Positions 25,280 to 33,431 are shown, counted from the stretch's first letter. The stretch: 37,952 nucleotides of DNA from Candidatus Adlerbacteria bacterium (GCA_903878285.1 CAIRHB010000010.1:1-37952), one strand, 5' to 3'. Notes: generated by a model not told the origin, from the sequence alone. Translations and numbers: made by a program.

Positions 25280-25714
25280 CTACTCGCCCGACATTTCTGA
25301 AAACACGATGCCTTGTTTGATGAGGAGGAGTGCGGCTGCAACTTCTTCGACGACCTTGTCGCCAAGCTCGGCGAGGGTTGCCCAGCGCAAGTCGCCGCAT
25401 TTCTCTGGCTCCATATTTGTCGGCTCGCCCTGCCACTTAGTGGCGGTGAAAAAGTAATTGACGTAGACATCTTTTCGATACATTGCATGCAAAAATATCA
25501 AATCACTCGACGCGATAGTGACTCCAATTTCCTCTTTTGCCTCGCGAATCATCGCCTCGGTTGGGAGCTCGCCTGGGTCGACGTGCCCCGCAGGCAAACT
25601 GTAGAAACCCTCGCGGTAATCGGTATTCTTTCGCTGTGCAAAGAGGTACTTCCCATCTTTCTCCAACACCAAATATACTGCCACCCGCACGCGAAGCCGC
25701 TCGGTTGTTGTCAT
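25280..25714 (-). CDS. Nudix hydrolase
   Basis: 144 residues, minus strand. The Nudix box G-x5-E-x7-REAKEEIGV (starting GHVDPGELPTEAMI) is complete, so it should hydrolyse a nucleoside-diphosphate-linked substrate with a divalent metal; 8-oxo-dGTP or a (d)NTP clean-up role is typical but unproven. A TGGTATCTT extended -10 lies 7 nt before its ATG. It is convergent with the CDPS gene; the 65 nt between them hold only a weak 5-bp hairpin (25215-25231). Confidence 0.9.
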   Translation of the reverse strand: MTTTERLRVRVAVYLVLEKDGKYLFAQRKNTDYREGFYSLPAGHVDPGELPTEAMIREAKEEIGVTIASSDLIFLHAMYRKDVYVNYFFTATKWQGEPTNMEPEKCGDLRWATLAELGDKVVEEVAAALLLIKQGIVFSEMSGE

Positions 25715-25748
25715 ACCCTCAAAGATACCACGCGCGCTGGTAGTTTTG

Positions 25749-25754
25749 TATACT
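25749..25754 (+). promoter_or_regulatory. TATACT -10 box upstream of ung
   Basis: TATACT is followed 4 nt later by ATG 25759, which is in frame with ung but stops at TAG after six codons inside a palindrome. Transcription would begin near 25761, leaving a short leader before ATG 25789. Confidence 0.45.
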
Positions 25755-25773
25755 ACAGATGCGCGGCGTAACT

Positions 25774-25792
25774 ACATAGGGTTACCCTATGT
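25774..25792 (+). repeat. Palindromic repeat at the ung start
   Basis: ACATAGG / CCTATGT, 7-bp arms, loop GTTAC. It carries both an in-frame TAG (left arm) and the ATG of ung (right arm, 25789). Its loop is the reverse complement of the loop in the copy at 37580. Confidence 0.65.
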
Positions 25793-26529
25793 TATCCGCC
25801 ACACCAAATATGAATGCCAAAGACGTAAAAATGGAAGAGTCGTGGAAGCGGCGGCTGGCGGGGGAGTTTGAGAAGCCGTACTTTGCCGAGCTGTCGGCGT
25901 TTGTGCGCCGCGAGTATCAAGGCGAGGTGGTGTATCCGCCGCCCAAATATATCTTCCGCGCGTTTGACCTCTGCCCGTTCGACCAGGTGCAAGTCGTTAT
26001 ACTCGGGCAGGATCCGTATCATGGGCCAAAGCAGGCAAATGGCTTGTGTTTTGCTGTTGACGAAGAGACAAAACTCCCGCCCTCGCTGCAAAATATTTTT
26101 AAAGAGATTGCGAACGAGTACCCGACAACGGCGTCGGGAGGTGAAACCTCCCAACAAACGAAAGAGGAGCGCGAGGCGCGTGCCCTGCGTAGCTTTAGTG
26201 AAGTAGGGGTGCAAGGCGTATTGCTTTTAAACGCGACGCTCACGGTGCGTGCACATATGGCGGGATCACATCAGGGGAAGGGCTGGGAGGAGTTTACTGA
26301 CGCAGCAGTCGCGGCACTGTCGCAGGAGCGCGAGAACTTGGTCTTTATGCTGTGGGGCAACTACGCCAAAGCCAAAGGCGCACATATCGACCGCACGAAG
26401 CATCTCGTGCTCGAAGCGGCACATCCGTCACCATTTTCTGCCTACAACGGATTCTTCGGCTGCGGACATTTCAAAAAAGCGAACGAGTATTTGGTCGCGC
26501 ATGGCAAAAAACCAATACAGTGGCTGTAA
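25789..26529 (+). CDS. ung: Uracil-DNA glycosylase
   Basis: 246 residues, family 1. The water-activating motif GQDPYHGPKQANGLCF (D75) and the DNA-binding motif HPSPFSAYNGFFGCGHF are intact; it removes uracil from DNA. Residues ~116-122 (SGGETSQ) are translated from a palindromic repeat in a loop before GVLLLNATLTV that varies in the family. ATG 25810 (MNAKDVKMEESW) is an alternative start giving a more typical N-terminus; ATG 25789 lies in another palindrome. Confidence 0.94.
   Translation: MLSATPNMNAKDVKMEESWKRRLAGEFEKPYFAELSAFVRREYQGEVVYPPPKYIFRAFDLCPFDQVQVVILGQDPYHGPKQANGLCFAVDEETKLPPSLQNIFKEIANEYPTTASGGETSQQTKEEREARALRSFSEVGVQGVLLLNATLTVRAHMAGSHQGKGWEEFTDAAVAALSQERENLVFMLWGNYAKAKGAHIDRTKHLVLEAAHPSPFSAYNGFFGCGHFKKANEYLVAHGKKPIQWL
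26136..26152 (+). repeat. Palindromic repeat inside ung
   Basis: GGGAGG / CCTCCC, loop TGAAA (or 7-bp arms around GAA). It has the AGG-N5-CCT core and is translated in frame. Confidence 0.6.
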
Positions 26530-26534
26530 AATAC

Positions 26535-26555
26535 CGCCTAGGTTTAACCTAGGCG
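26535..26555 (+). repeat. Palindromic repeat after ung
   Basis: CGCCTAGG / CCTAGGCG, 8-bp arms, loop TTTAA, 5 nt after the ung stop. The loop is the same as in leuS. The following TCGCTTTTTATA is only partly T-rich, so it may act as a weak terminator. Confidence 0.75.
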
Positions 26556-26587
26556 AACACTCGCTTTTTATATACGAACTTCTTCGG

Positions 26588-26593
26588 TATACT
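26588..26593 (+). promoter_or_regulatory. TATACT -10 box before pepF
   Basis: TATACT ends 6 nt before ATG 26600; no Shine-Dalgarno site, so the mRNA should be leaderless. Confidence 0.55.
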
Positions 26594-26599
26594 GCCCAG

Positions 26600-28369
26600 A
26601 TGAAACTCAAGACCACGTGGGATTTGTCGAAGTTGTATTATCCGTCGATCGGGGACAAAAAACTGATGCAAGATGTTGACGCAGGAGACGCAGCGGTCGA
26701 CGCGTTTGTCGAGACGTATAGCAAAAACAAAAAATGGCTGAGCGACCCGAAGGAGCTCAAGAAGGCACTTGCCGAGTACGAAGGGTTGATTAAAAAAGTG
26801 TCGCCATCGCCGCTGTACTACACCATGTACCGCAAGGAGCTCGACGCGACCGACAAAAAGGCCGAGGCGCTGCAGAACCTGCTCGACGAGCGCTACACCA
26901 AGCGCGGCAACAAGCTGCTCTTTTTTGATTTGGAGTTGGCGAAAGTATCTGCCGCGACGCAAAAGAAGTTTCTTGCTGCGAAAGAGCTGAAAGATCTACA
27001 CTACTGGCTCGAAAAGTTGTTCGAACACGCGCGACACAACCTTTCGGAGAGCGAGGAGCGGCTGTTGTCGCTCTTGGGCGACGTCTCGTCTGGCCGCTGG
27101 GTGCAGGCAGTCGACAACATTCTTAACACACGAACGGTCACATGGGGCGGTAAACAGATCCCGCTCAACGAGGCGCAAGAAACGCTCAAAACCTTGCCGA
27201 TGAAGCAGCGCCGCGCACTACACCTTGTTGTTATCGCGGCATACAAGTCGGTCGCTGATATGGCAGAGAGCGAGCTCAACGCGATTGTCACGAAAAAGAA
27301 GATCACCGACGAGCTGCGCGGCTATGCGGAGGCATACGACGCGACGATTATGGGCTACGAAAACAATCGCGAAAGCGTCTTGGCGCTGGTCGAAGCAGTA
27401 ACCAAGCGGTTTGATATCTCTAAGAAGTTCTATCGCGTCAAAGCAAAGATGCTCAAGGAGAAAAAGCTGACCTACGCCGACCGCGCAGCGCCAGTGGGTA
27501 AGATCGCCAAGAAAATCCCCTTCGACGAAGCGGCGAAGATCGTCGGCGAGACATTTGGCAAGCTGCATCCGCGCTACAGAGAAATATTTGAACAACTACT
27601 CCGCAATGGGCAGGTTGATGTGTATCCAAAAAAAGGCAAAAGCGGTGGCGCATACTGCTCGGGCTCGGTCGACCAGCCGACGCTCGTCTTGCTCAACCAT
27701 GTCGACGACGCGCACTCGCTGCTCACCCTCGCACACGAGATGGGGCACGCGGTGCACACCGAGCGCAGCAAGCAGCAGCGCCCGTTCTATGAGGGATACT
27801 CGATAGTCACTGCCGAGACGGCGAGCACTTTTTTTGAACGCGCAGCGTTCGAGTCGCTCGTCGCGCTCTTGCCCGAGAAGGAGCGGCTGATCGCGCTGCA
27901 TGACCGCGCACAGGACGACATCTCGACCGTCTTCCGCCAGATCGCGTGCTTTAACTTCGAGAAAGAGATGCACGCGCAGATTCGCGAGCAGGGGCTCTTG
28001 CCTAAGGATGCGCTCGCGGCGCTGATGAACAAACACATGGCGAGTTACCTGGGCGACGCGGTCGCACTCGCGCCCGACGACGGCTACTTTTTTGTCGCGT
28101 GGGGGCATATTCGCCGATTCTTCTACGTCTACTCCTACGCCTACGGGCAACTCGTCTCGCGCGCACTGTGGGGGCGGGTCAAAACCGACCCCACGTTTAT
28201 GGAGGTGGTCGACAAACACTTTCTCTCCGCGGGCGGCAGCGCTTCGCCAGAATCAATCTTCGCCGCCTGCGGCCTCGACCTCTCCACCCCAGCCGTCTTC
28301 CTCGAAGGGCTCAAAGGTATCGAGCAGGACGTCCTCGCCCTCGAAAAAGCGGTTGCGAAGGGGAAGTAG
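26600..28369 (+). CDS. pepF: M3-family oligoendopeptidase F
   Basis: 589 residues, normal for the family. HEMGH at 379-383 (LAHEMGHAVHTE) plus the Glu of TAETASTFFE about 25 residues later form the zinc site of M3 thimet-type peptidases. No signal peptide, so it probably degrades peptides in the cytoplasm, which would suit a host-dependent or scavenging cell taking up oligopeptides. Confidence 0.93.
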   Translation: MKLKTTWDLSKLYYPSIGDKKLMQDVDAGDAAVDAFVETYSKNKKWLSDPKELKKALAEYEGLIKKVSPSPLYYTMYRKELDATDKKAEALQNLLDERYTKRGNKLLFFDLELAKVSAATQKKFLAAKELKDLHYWLEKLFEHARHNLSESEERLLSLLGDVSSGRWVQAVDNILNTRTVTWGGKQIPLNEAQETLKTLPMKQRRALHLVVIAAYKSVADMAESELNAIVTKKKITDELRGYAEAYDATIMGYENNRESVLALVEAVTKRFDISKKFYRVKAKMLKEKKLTYADRAAPVGKIAKKIPFDEAAKIVGETFGKLHPRYREIFEQLLRNGQVDVYPKKGKSGGAYCSGSVDQPTLVLLNHVDDAHSLLTLAHEMGHAVHTERSKQQRPFYEGYSIVTAETASTFFERAAFESLVALLPEKERLIALHDRAQDDISTVFRQIACFNFEKEMHAQIREQGLLPKDALAALMNKHMASYLGDAVALAPDDGYFFVAWGHIRRFFYVYSYAYGQLVSRALWGRVKTDPTFMEVVDKHFLSAGGSASPESIFAACGLDLSTPAVFLEGLKGIEQDVLALEKAVAKGK

Positions 28370-28370
28370 C

Positions 28371-28386
28371 CAAACCACGCGGTTTG
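28371..28386 (+). other. Small hairpin after pepF
   Basis: CAAACC / GGTTTG around ACGC directly after the pepF stop. No T-tract follows. It may be a processing or weak termination signal and does not have the AGG/CCT core. Confidence 0.4.
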
Positions 28387-28402
28387 ACGTATATACAAAT
28401 AG

Positions 28403-28408
28403 TATGCT
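28403..28408 (+). promoter_or_regulatory. Probable -10 (TATGCT) of the small gene
   Basis: TATGCT lies 42 nt before ATG 28451, with TTGACG at 28384-28389 only 13 nt upstream (short for a -35). The resulting leader of about 35 nt carries a real Shine-Dalgarno site, unlike the leaderless core genes. Confidence 0.35.
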
Positions 28409-28450
28409 ACTGTATTTCCAGCGCACGCTCCTGTGCGAACGGAGGATACG

Positions 28451-28660
28451 ATGGCCGTTTTTCATTTCATAGCAGAGGCAAATGCAGACGGAATAGGTTC
28501 GTACAGATCTGGCGTAATGCGATCTACTTTAAATGCTGAGGCGCTCCAAACAGAGCTGCTTCAGAAACTCATAGATCGTGAAGGTCCTAAAGCTAAAGTA
28601 AAAGTTACAGTTAGACAACTAACTCAAGACGAGATTGAAATACTCGCATGTCGTAATTGA
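28451..28660 (+). CDS. Small hypothetical protein (69 aa)
   Basis: Start at ATG 28451 behind GGAGG (28440-28444) at 6-nt spacing. An upstream in-frame ATG at 28433 has no site. The product (FHFIAEANADGIGSYRSG, then LQTELLQKLIDREGPKAKV) is a mixed alpha/beta soluble protein I do not recognise. It is flanked by its own promoter-like and terminator sequences, so it is a single-gene unit. Base composition is more balanced than that of pepF and alaS. Confidence 0.6.
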   Translation: MAVFHFIAEANADGIGSYRSGVMRSTLNAEALQTELLQKLIDREGPKAKVKVTVRQLTQDEIEILACRN

Positions 28661-28661
28661 C

Positions 28662-28720
28662 CCGTCCACACCGAAGGAAAGCACCCGTGCTATCCTCGGT
28701 GCGGGCGGCTTTTCTTTTTG
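28662..28720 (+). terminator. Long terminator hairpin before alaS
   Basis: CCGTCCACACCGAAGGA pairs imperfectly with TCCTCGGTGCGGGCGG, enclosing an inner GCAC/GTGC stem, and is followed by CTTTTCTTTTT. It ends the 69-residue gene's transcript. Confidence 0.75.
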
Positions 28721-28732
28721 ACGGGGAGGCGG

Positions 28733-28738
28733 TACTCT
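28733..28738 (+). promoter_or_regulatory. -10 box before alaS
   Basis: TACTCT ends 7 nt before ATG 28746; leaderless arrangement as at the other core genes. Confidence 0.4.
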
Positions 28739-28745
28739 ATTTAGT

Positions 28746-30755
28746 ATGACACTCGACGAGATACGGTCACGGTATTTGGCGTTTATGGAGGCGCGGGGGC
28801 ACACGGTGATCCCATCCTCGCGGCTCGTGCCCGAGAACGACCCGACGACCCTCTTTACCGGCTCGGGGATGCAGCAGCTAATGCCGTACCTGCTCGGCAA
28901 GAGCCACCCCGAGGGCAGCCGACTCACCGACTCGCAAAAATGTTTTCGCTCGGGCGATATCGAGGAGGTCGGCGACAATCGACACACCACCTTTTTTGAA
29001 ATGCTGGGCAACTGGTCCTTGGGCGACTACTTTAAACACGAACAGCTGCCGTGGTTTTTTGAGTTTTTGACGAATGGCGATGATGCGCCCGAGAGTAGCC
29101 GCGGTATTGGTCTTGATCCACACAAACTGTATGTGACTGTCTTTATTGGCGACACAACCAACAACATCCCAAAAGACACCGAGTCGGTAGAGCTTTGGAA
29201 AGCAAATTTTGCCAAAAAGGGAATTGACGCGAGAGTAAAAGAAATTGGTAGCGAAGAAAACGGTTACAAGGTCGGCATGCACACAGAAAGCGGCGAAGAA
29301 GCACGTATTTTTTACTACGACGCAAAAAAGAATTGGTGGAGCCGCGCTGGCACGCCTGACAAGATGCCCGCGGGCGAGCCGGGCGGCCCCGACTCCGAAG
29401 TTTTTTATCGCTTTGACGACTCGGAGCACACATCAGAAGAAAAACAGAAGTGGGGCGAGCACTGCCACCCCAACTGCGATTGCGGTCGCTTTCTTGAGAT
29501 CGGCAACTCGGTGTTTATGCAGTATCTCAAAAACGCTGATGGAACCTTTTCGCTTCTTCCCAAACAAAACGTCGACTTTGGCGGTGGGTTGGAGCGACTT
29601 GCGGCAGTGTCTACAAACACTTCGGACGTATTTCTGATAAATGCGTTCGACGAAGCACGTCAAGCAATCGAGAGTGCAACGCAACAAATATACAGCGACC
29701 ACAAGCGCGAGTTTCGTGTCATTCTTGACCACATTCGTGCGGCAGTATTTCTTATTGGAGATGGTATTCTGCCAGACAAAACTGATCGGGGTTACTTCGT
29801 CCGACGACTCATTCGCCGAGCTGTTAGATACTCTGACAAACTTGGAATCACCAAGGGATATGAGCTAGTTATGTCAAAAGATGGAGGCACGTTAGATTTG
29901 AAAAAGAGCGTACTAGCCACTGCTGCAGATGCATTTATTACGCATTACGCTCGTGTATATCCCGACCTAGAGGAACAACGCGTTGCAATACGCGTTGCAA
30001 TTGCCACTGAAGAGAAACATTTTCGAGATACCCTTTCACGCGGTGTAAAAGAGCTCGCGCGGTTTGCGAGCGACGGTTCGATTTCTGCACACGACGCGTT
30101 CCAGCTTGTGACGACCTACGGATTCCCGCTCGAGTTGGTGATTGAGGAGGCTGGGGAGCGGGGGATCAAGCAGATTGATATGGAAGGGTTTAAGGAGCTC
30201 TTGAAGGCACATCAAGAACTGTCGCGCGCAGGCTCGGAGCAGAAGTTTAAAGGCGGCTTGGCGGACGCATCCGAGGCTACGACGCGGCTGCATACGGCAC
30301 ATCACTTGTTATTGAAGGCATTGCAGACGGTGCTGGGCAAGCATGTCAAACAGCGCGGCTCGAATATTACGCAGGAGCGCTTGCGCATCGACTTTAGCCA
30401 TGGCGAGAAGGTAACCAAGGAGCAGCTCGCCGAGGTGGAGCAGCTGGTCAACGAGGCGATCGCTACCGACTTTCCTGTCATCCACAGCGAGTTGCCCAAG
30501 GAGGTCGCCGAAGGGCTTGGCGCCGAGCACGAGTTTGGCGCCAAGTATCCCGACCGCGTGTCGGTCTACTCGGTCGGCCCCAAAGACGCTACCAAGGACA
30601 GTCCTCGGTATGAGCAGGCGTTCTCGATGGAGTTCTGTGATGGCCCGCATGTTGAGCACACGGGCGAACTCGCCGATGGCAACAAACATTTTGTGATTTT
30701 GAAAGAAGAAGCGGTCTCCGCCGGCATCCGCCGCATCAAAGCAGTGTTGCAGTAA
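28746..30755 (+). CDS. alaS: Alanyl-tRNA synthetase, lacking the C-Ala domain
   Basis: 669 residues against about 875 in E. coli. The class II catalytic core (SSRLVPENDPTTLFTGSGMQ and HTTFFEMLGNWSLGDYF), the tRNA-recognition part and the editing domain (HTAHHLL plus C631 in FCDGPHVEHTG) are present. The C-terminal oligomerisation/DHHA1 domain is absent and the gene ends right after IRRIKAVLQ. Trans-editing still looks possible. A degraded palindrome (30591-30609) falls in an apparent insertion before the C...H motif. A perfect palindromic repeat follows the stop. Confidence 0.95.
   Translation: MTLDEIRSRYLAFMEARGHTVIPSSRLVPENDPTTLFTGSGMQQLMPYLLGKSHPEGSRLTDSQKCFRSGDIEEVGDNRHTTFFEMLGNWSLGDYFKHEQLPWFFEFLTNGDDAPESSRGIGLDPHKLYVTVFIGDTTNNIPKDTESVELWKANFAKKGIDARVKEIGSEENGYKVGMHTESGEEARIFYYDAKKNWWSRAGTPDKMPAGEPGGPDSEVFYRFDDSEHTSEEKQKWGEHCHPNCDCGRFLEIGNSVFMQYLKNADGTFSLLPKQNVDFGGGLERLAAVSTNTSDVFLINAFDEARQAIESATQQIYSDHKREFRVILDHIRAAVFLIGDGILPDKTDRGYFVRRLIRRAVRYSDKLGITKGYELVMSKDGGTLDLKKSVLATAADAFITHYARVYPDLEEQRVAIRVAIATEEKHFRDTLSRGVKELARFASDGSISAHDAFQLVTTYGFPLELVIEEAGERGIKQIDMEGFKELLKAHQELSRAGSEQKFKGGLADASEATTRLHTAHHLLLKALQTVLGKHVKQRGSNITQERLRIDFSHGEKVTKEQLAEVEQLVNEAIATDFPVIHSELPKEVAEGLGAEHEFGAKYPDRVSVYSVGPKDATKDSPRYEQAFSMEFCDGPHVEHTGELADGNKHFVILKEEAVSAGIRRIKAVLQ
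30591..30609 (+). repeat. Possible degenerate palindrome inside alaS
   Basis: ACCAAGGAC / GTCCTCGGT around a single A, with one mismatched pair; the centre reads AGG-ACAGT-CCT. It encodes TKDSPR in a segment that seems inserted relative to other AlaRS proteins. It could be chance. Confidence 0.35.
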
Positions 30756-30756
30756 C

Positions 30757-30777
30757 TACGGAGGTCCGTCCTCCGTA
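30757..30777 (+). repeat. Palindromic repeat after alaS
   Basis: TACGGAGG / CCTCCGTA, loop TCCGT (30765-30769), starting 2 nt after the alaS stop; identical to the copy at 13573-13593. No T-tract. Confidence 0.85.
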
Positions 30778-30801
30778 TGGGAGTTGGTTGCGCATTTTTG
30801 A

Positions 30802-30810
30802 TGCTATACT
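30802..30810 (+). promoter_or_regulatory. Perfect extended -10 (TGCTATACT)
   Basis: TGC plus TATACT (30805-30810) ends 6 nt before ATG 30817. It is the clearest example of the leaderless promoter type in this window. Confidence 0.6.
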
Positions 30811-30816
30811 TTTCCT

Positions 30817-31875
30817 ATGTCTGCATGGTTTGGTGGGAAGAAAAAAGTGGAGGAGACGGTACTCGTACTCGATATTGAGTCGGGGAGCGTTGGCAGTGCG
30901 CTCGCGCGCATCTCGACCAAGCACGCGCCGAAGCTGTTTGCCGACAATCGCGTCGCACTGCCAGTACCTGCAACGCTCGACGCACACAAGCTCCTGCGCG
31001 CGACCGAGAAGGCTACACAGGAAGCACTGCTGCATACCGCAACGATTGCTGGGAGACTGCGCACATCGGCGTTATACACAGGCAACGCATCGCAAAAAGC
31101 ATCACATACGATAAAAAATATTGCCAAAGCGGGCACCGTCGACCGCGCGGAGGTTTTTCTCTCGCCACCATGGTCGGACTTCACTCCCGCCAAACGCGGC
31201 AACGCGTGGACGCACGAGCCGCTGCTGCTGGCGCAGACTCGAAAAGCTATCGAGCAAGTGTTTGGTGCCATACTTATCACCTTTCACCCACTCGGGAGCA
31301 TGGTCGCGCAGACCACCTATCGACTATTTGAGCAGCCAGACGAGACACTCTTCGCAACACTCGGCGGAGAGGTACTGGAGCTCGTGCTGTCGCAAGAAGG
31401 GAGGCTCCGTGGACGCTCGACACTACCGGTCGGCACCAATACCCTTGTCCGAACATTACAGACGCATGGTGGAATATCGCTCCCCGAGGCACGCTCGGCA
31501 CTGCACCTTGCCCGATTTTCAACCATGAGCGACACACTGGGCAACCACTCGCCGTACGCACAACCACTCGCAGCGGTGCAGCAGCTGCTCCTGTCGCATA
31601 TCAATACGGTTTCTGACGAGTTGTTGCGGTTTAGCCAAGCGGGGACGATCATCGTCGTGGCGCCCGAGCCGGTTGGCGAACTGCTTGCGCGAGGGTTTGC
31701 CTCGGAGCCTGCACTGCTCGACATCTTCCCACACAGGGCACAGGTGCGTGCACTACACACACACCACCTGACGCCCCACCTTGCCGCGCACGCACCAAAC
31801 CCCGACCTGCTGCTAATCCTCGAGGCGCTCGCTGTGGAAAAGTGCATTACTCAGCTAGCTGTGCCATCACGATAG
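30817..31875 (+). CDS. Actin-like ATPase (PilM/FtsA-type)
   Basis: 352 residues. The N-terminal VLVLDIESGSVGSALARI resembles the phosphate-1 loop of actin-fold proteins such as PilM/FtsA, and LFATLGGEVLELVLSQEGRL the second phosphate loop. The rest is divergent and no membrane segment is present. Together with the next gene, a bitopic membrane protein, it could form an inner-membrane assembly platform as PilM does with PilN. Identity is by weak motif only. Confidence 0.55.
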   Translation: MSAWFGGKKKVEETVLVLDIESGSVGSALARISTKHAPKLFADNRVALPVPATLDAHKLLRATEKATQEALLHTATIAGRLRTSALYTGNASQKASHTIKNIAKAGTVDRAEVFLSPPWSDFTPAKRGNAWTHEPLLLAQTRKAIEQVFGAILITFHPLGSMVAQTTYRLFEQPDETLFATLGGEVLELVLSQEGRLRGRSTLPVGTNTLVRTLQTHGGISLPEARSALHLARFSTMSDTLGNHSPYAQPLAAVQQLLLSHINTVSDELLRFSQAGTIIVVAPEPVGELLARGFASEPALLDIFPHRAQVRALHTHHLTPHLAAHAPNPDLLLILEALAVEKCITQLAVPSR

Positions 31876-31877
31876 GG

Positions 31878-31883
31878 TATACT
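31878..31883 (+). promoter_or_regulatory. TATACT -10 box before the 31892 gene
   Basis: TATACT ends 8 nt before ATG 31892 in the 16-nt gap between the two genes, so the second gene probably has its own leaderless transcript. Confidence 0.5.
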
Positions 31884-31891
31884 CAGACTAT

Positions 31892-33133
31892 ATGCAGGAC
31901 ATGATACCGCCGCGCCGCCCGTCGATTAGAAGCATCCCGGTCGCGCCTGGGCACCGACACCTCCCGTCAGAACAGGGTGGCGCCTCCTCGCACCATCGCT
32001 CACGACGACAGTTTTGGCTCCTTGGCGCAGGAGTACTAGTTACTGGCGCCGTCGTTGGGTTAGTACTCTCGACCTTGTTTGAGCGAGCGACCATCACGGT
32101 GTATCTCAAGACGCAAGATATCGCGCTGCCGCCGACTATCCTTGCTGCACCAAACGCACCCGAGGGCATGCTGTCATACCAAACAGTGACCATCACCGAG
32201 ACTGCCTCGACCTCGGCACAGACGACCGGCACACAGCAGGTATCCAAATACGCCACAGGCGCGATTACCATTTACAACTCCTACAGCACCGCGAGCCAAA
32301 AACTCACCGCGAATACCCGCTTTCAAGCATCAGACGGCAAGATATACCGCATTCACACTGCACTGACCGTGCCTGGCGAGTCTGCAGGGTCGTACGGCAC
32401 CTACACACCCGGCTCGGTGACTACGATTATCTACGCAGACGCCCCCGGTGTCGGCTATAACCGCGCAACAACAACCTCGTTCACTATCCCTGGGTTTAAA
32501 TCCGACCCGCGCTATAGCAAGTTTACTGCGCAGTCACAGGGTGCCATAATCGGCGGGTTTGTCGGCAGTGTCCCTGCGGTCACCTCGACAGATGAGAAAA
32601 CTGCCGAAGGCGTGCTCAAGCAGCAGCTGCAAGCGTCTTTGCAGAGCGCGGCACAGAAAGCAACCCCAAGCGGATTCATCGCCGCGCAAGGACAAGGGGG
32701 TATTACCTATGCTGACATCGTTGAAACACCCGCATCTGCCACCAATGTTACTTTGTCACAAAGCGCGAGCGAGCTGGTTGTGCTTGTCCGTGCATCCGAC
32801 CTAGCAACACTACTCGCCACCCAGGCGATTCCCATCTACAAAAACGAGCCGATTGCGTTTGCCGACCCAAGCAAGGTGGCTCTTACCTTGCCCACAGACG
32901 GTACCACGACAGGGCAGCTGACACTCGGTATGTCCGGCACCACGACGTTGGTGTGGCAGTTTGATCCCAATGCGGTCAAGAAGGCGGTCGCTGGCAAGCA
33001 GCGGTCGACCTTTGAACAGAGTATCGACACCTTCCAGCCGGCAATCGCCAAGGCAACAGCGGCCATCAGTCCGTTTTGGAAGCAGACGTTCCCGACCGAT
33101 CCTGCCAAGATTACAGTACAAGTCGCCCAATAA
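31892..33133 (+). CDS. Bitopic surface protein, baseplate J-like
   Basis: 413 residues. A cytoplasmic Pro/Arg/His-rich N-terminus (~1-42) leads to one membrane helix (~43-65) and a long extracytoplasmic Thr/Ser/Ala-rich part. Segments such as YATGAITIYNSYSTASQKL and RFQASDGKIYRI recall CPR proteins that are annotated as baseplate J/gp47-like, as far as I remember. It is probably cell-envelope exposed and paired with the upstream actin-like protein. It is not phage: no other phage gene is seen. Confidence 0.6.
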   Translation: MQDMIPPRRPSIRSIPVAPGHRHLPSEQGGASSHHRSRRQFWLLGAGVLVTGAVVGLVLSTLFERATITVYLKTQDIALPPTILAAPNAPEGMLSYQTVTITETASTSAQTTGTQQVSKYATGAITIYNSYSTASQKLTANTRFQASDGKIYRIHTALTVPGESAGSYGTYTPGSVTTIIYADAPGVGYNRATTTSFTIPGFKSDPRYSKFTAQSQGAIIGGFVGSVPAVTSTDEKTAEGVLKQQLQASLQSAAQKATPSGFIAAQGQGGITYADIVETPASATNVTLSQSASELVVLVRASDLATLLATQAIPIYKNEPIAFADPSKVALTLPTDGTTTGQLTLGMSGTTTLVWQFDPNAVKKAVAGKQRSTFEQSIDTFQPAIAKATAAISPFWKQTFPTDPAKITVQVAQ

Positions 33134-33203
33134 CACCCTCTATGCACACGAAAAGATTGACGAATATTGGCGCTTCTGATACGATAGCAGACGTCGCCTA
33201 CTG

Positions 33204-33416
33204 ATGGTTGAGAATGAAAAACAAGAAGTACCGGGCACCGTCGAAGAGGCATTGCCCAACACACTGTTTCGCATATCTCTCTCTTCGGGAGAGGTGATAC
33301 TTGCGTACCTAGCGGGCAAGATGCGGCTACACCGGATCAAAGTGCTCGTCGGGGACAAAGTGCTGGTACTGCTCGACCCATACGGTGGCAAGGGGCGGAT
33401 CACAAGACGACTGTAG
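33204..33416 (+). CDS. infA: Translation initiation factor IF-1
   Basis: 70 residues covering the whole OB-fold: VEEALPNTLFRISLSSGEV, ILAYLAGKMRLHRI, and KVLVLLDPYGGKGRI. It blocks the ribosomal A site during initiation. It heads the alpha-operon genes; the usual neighbours secY, adk and map are absent upstream. A second in-frame start at 33216 is possible. Confidence 0.95.
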   Translation: MVENEKQEVPGTVEEALPNTLFRISLSSGEVILAYLAGKMRLHRIKVLVGDKVLVLLDPYGGKGRITRRL

Positions 33417-33431
33417 GACACACTGTTTTCT

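Noticed and set aside
13573-30777. CRISPR array or transposon ends as explanation for the palindromes
   Set aside because: Copies are scattered thousands of bases apart, have no regular spacers, and no transposase gene lies between paired copies.
32035-32076. GAGTACTA...TAGTACTC inverted repeat in the surface protein gene
   Set aside because: Eight-bp arms with a 21-nt gap inside a membrane-helix coding stretch, without the AGG/CCT core; likely chance.
31892-33133. Prophage remnant suggested by the baseplate J-like protein
   Set aside because: No other phage gene is present, and such single bitopic proteins occur in CPR genomes without phage context.
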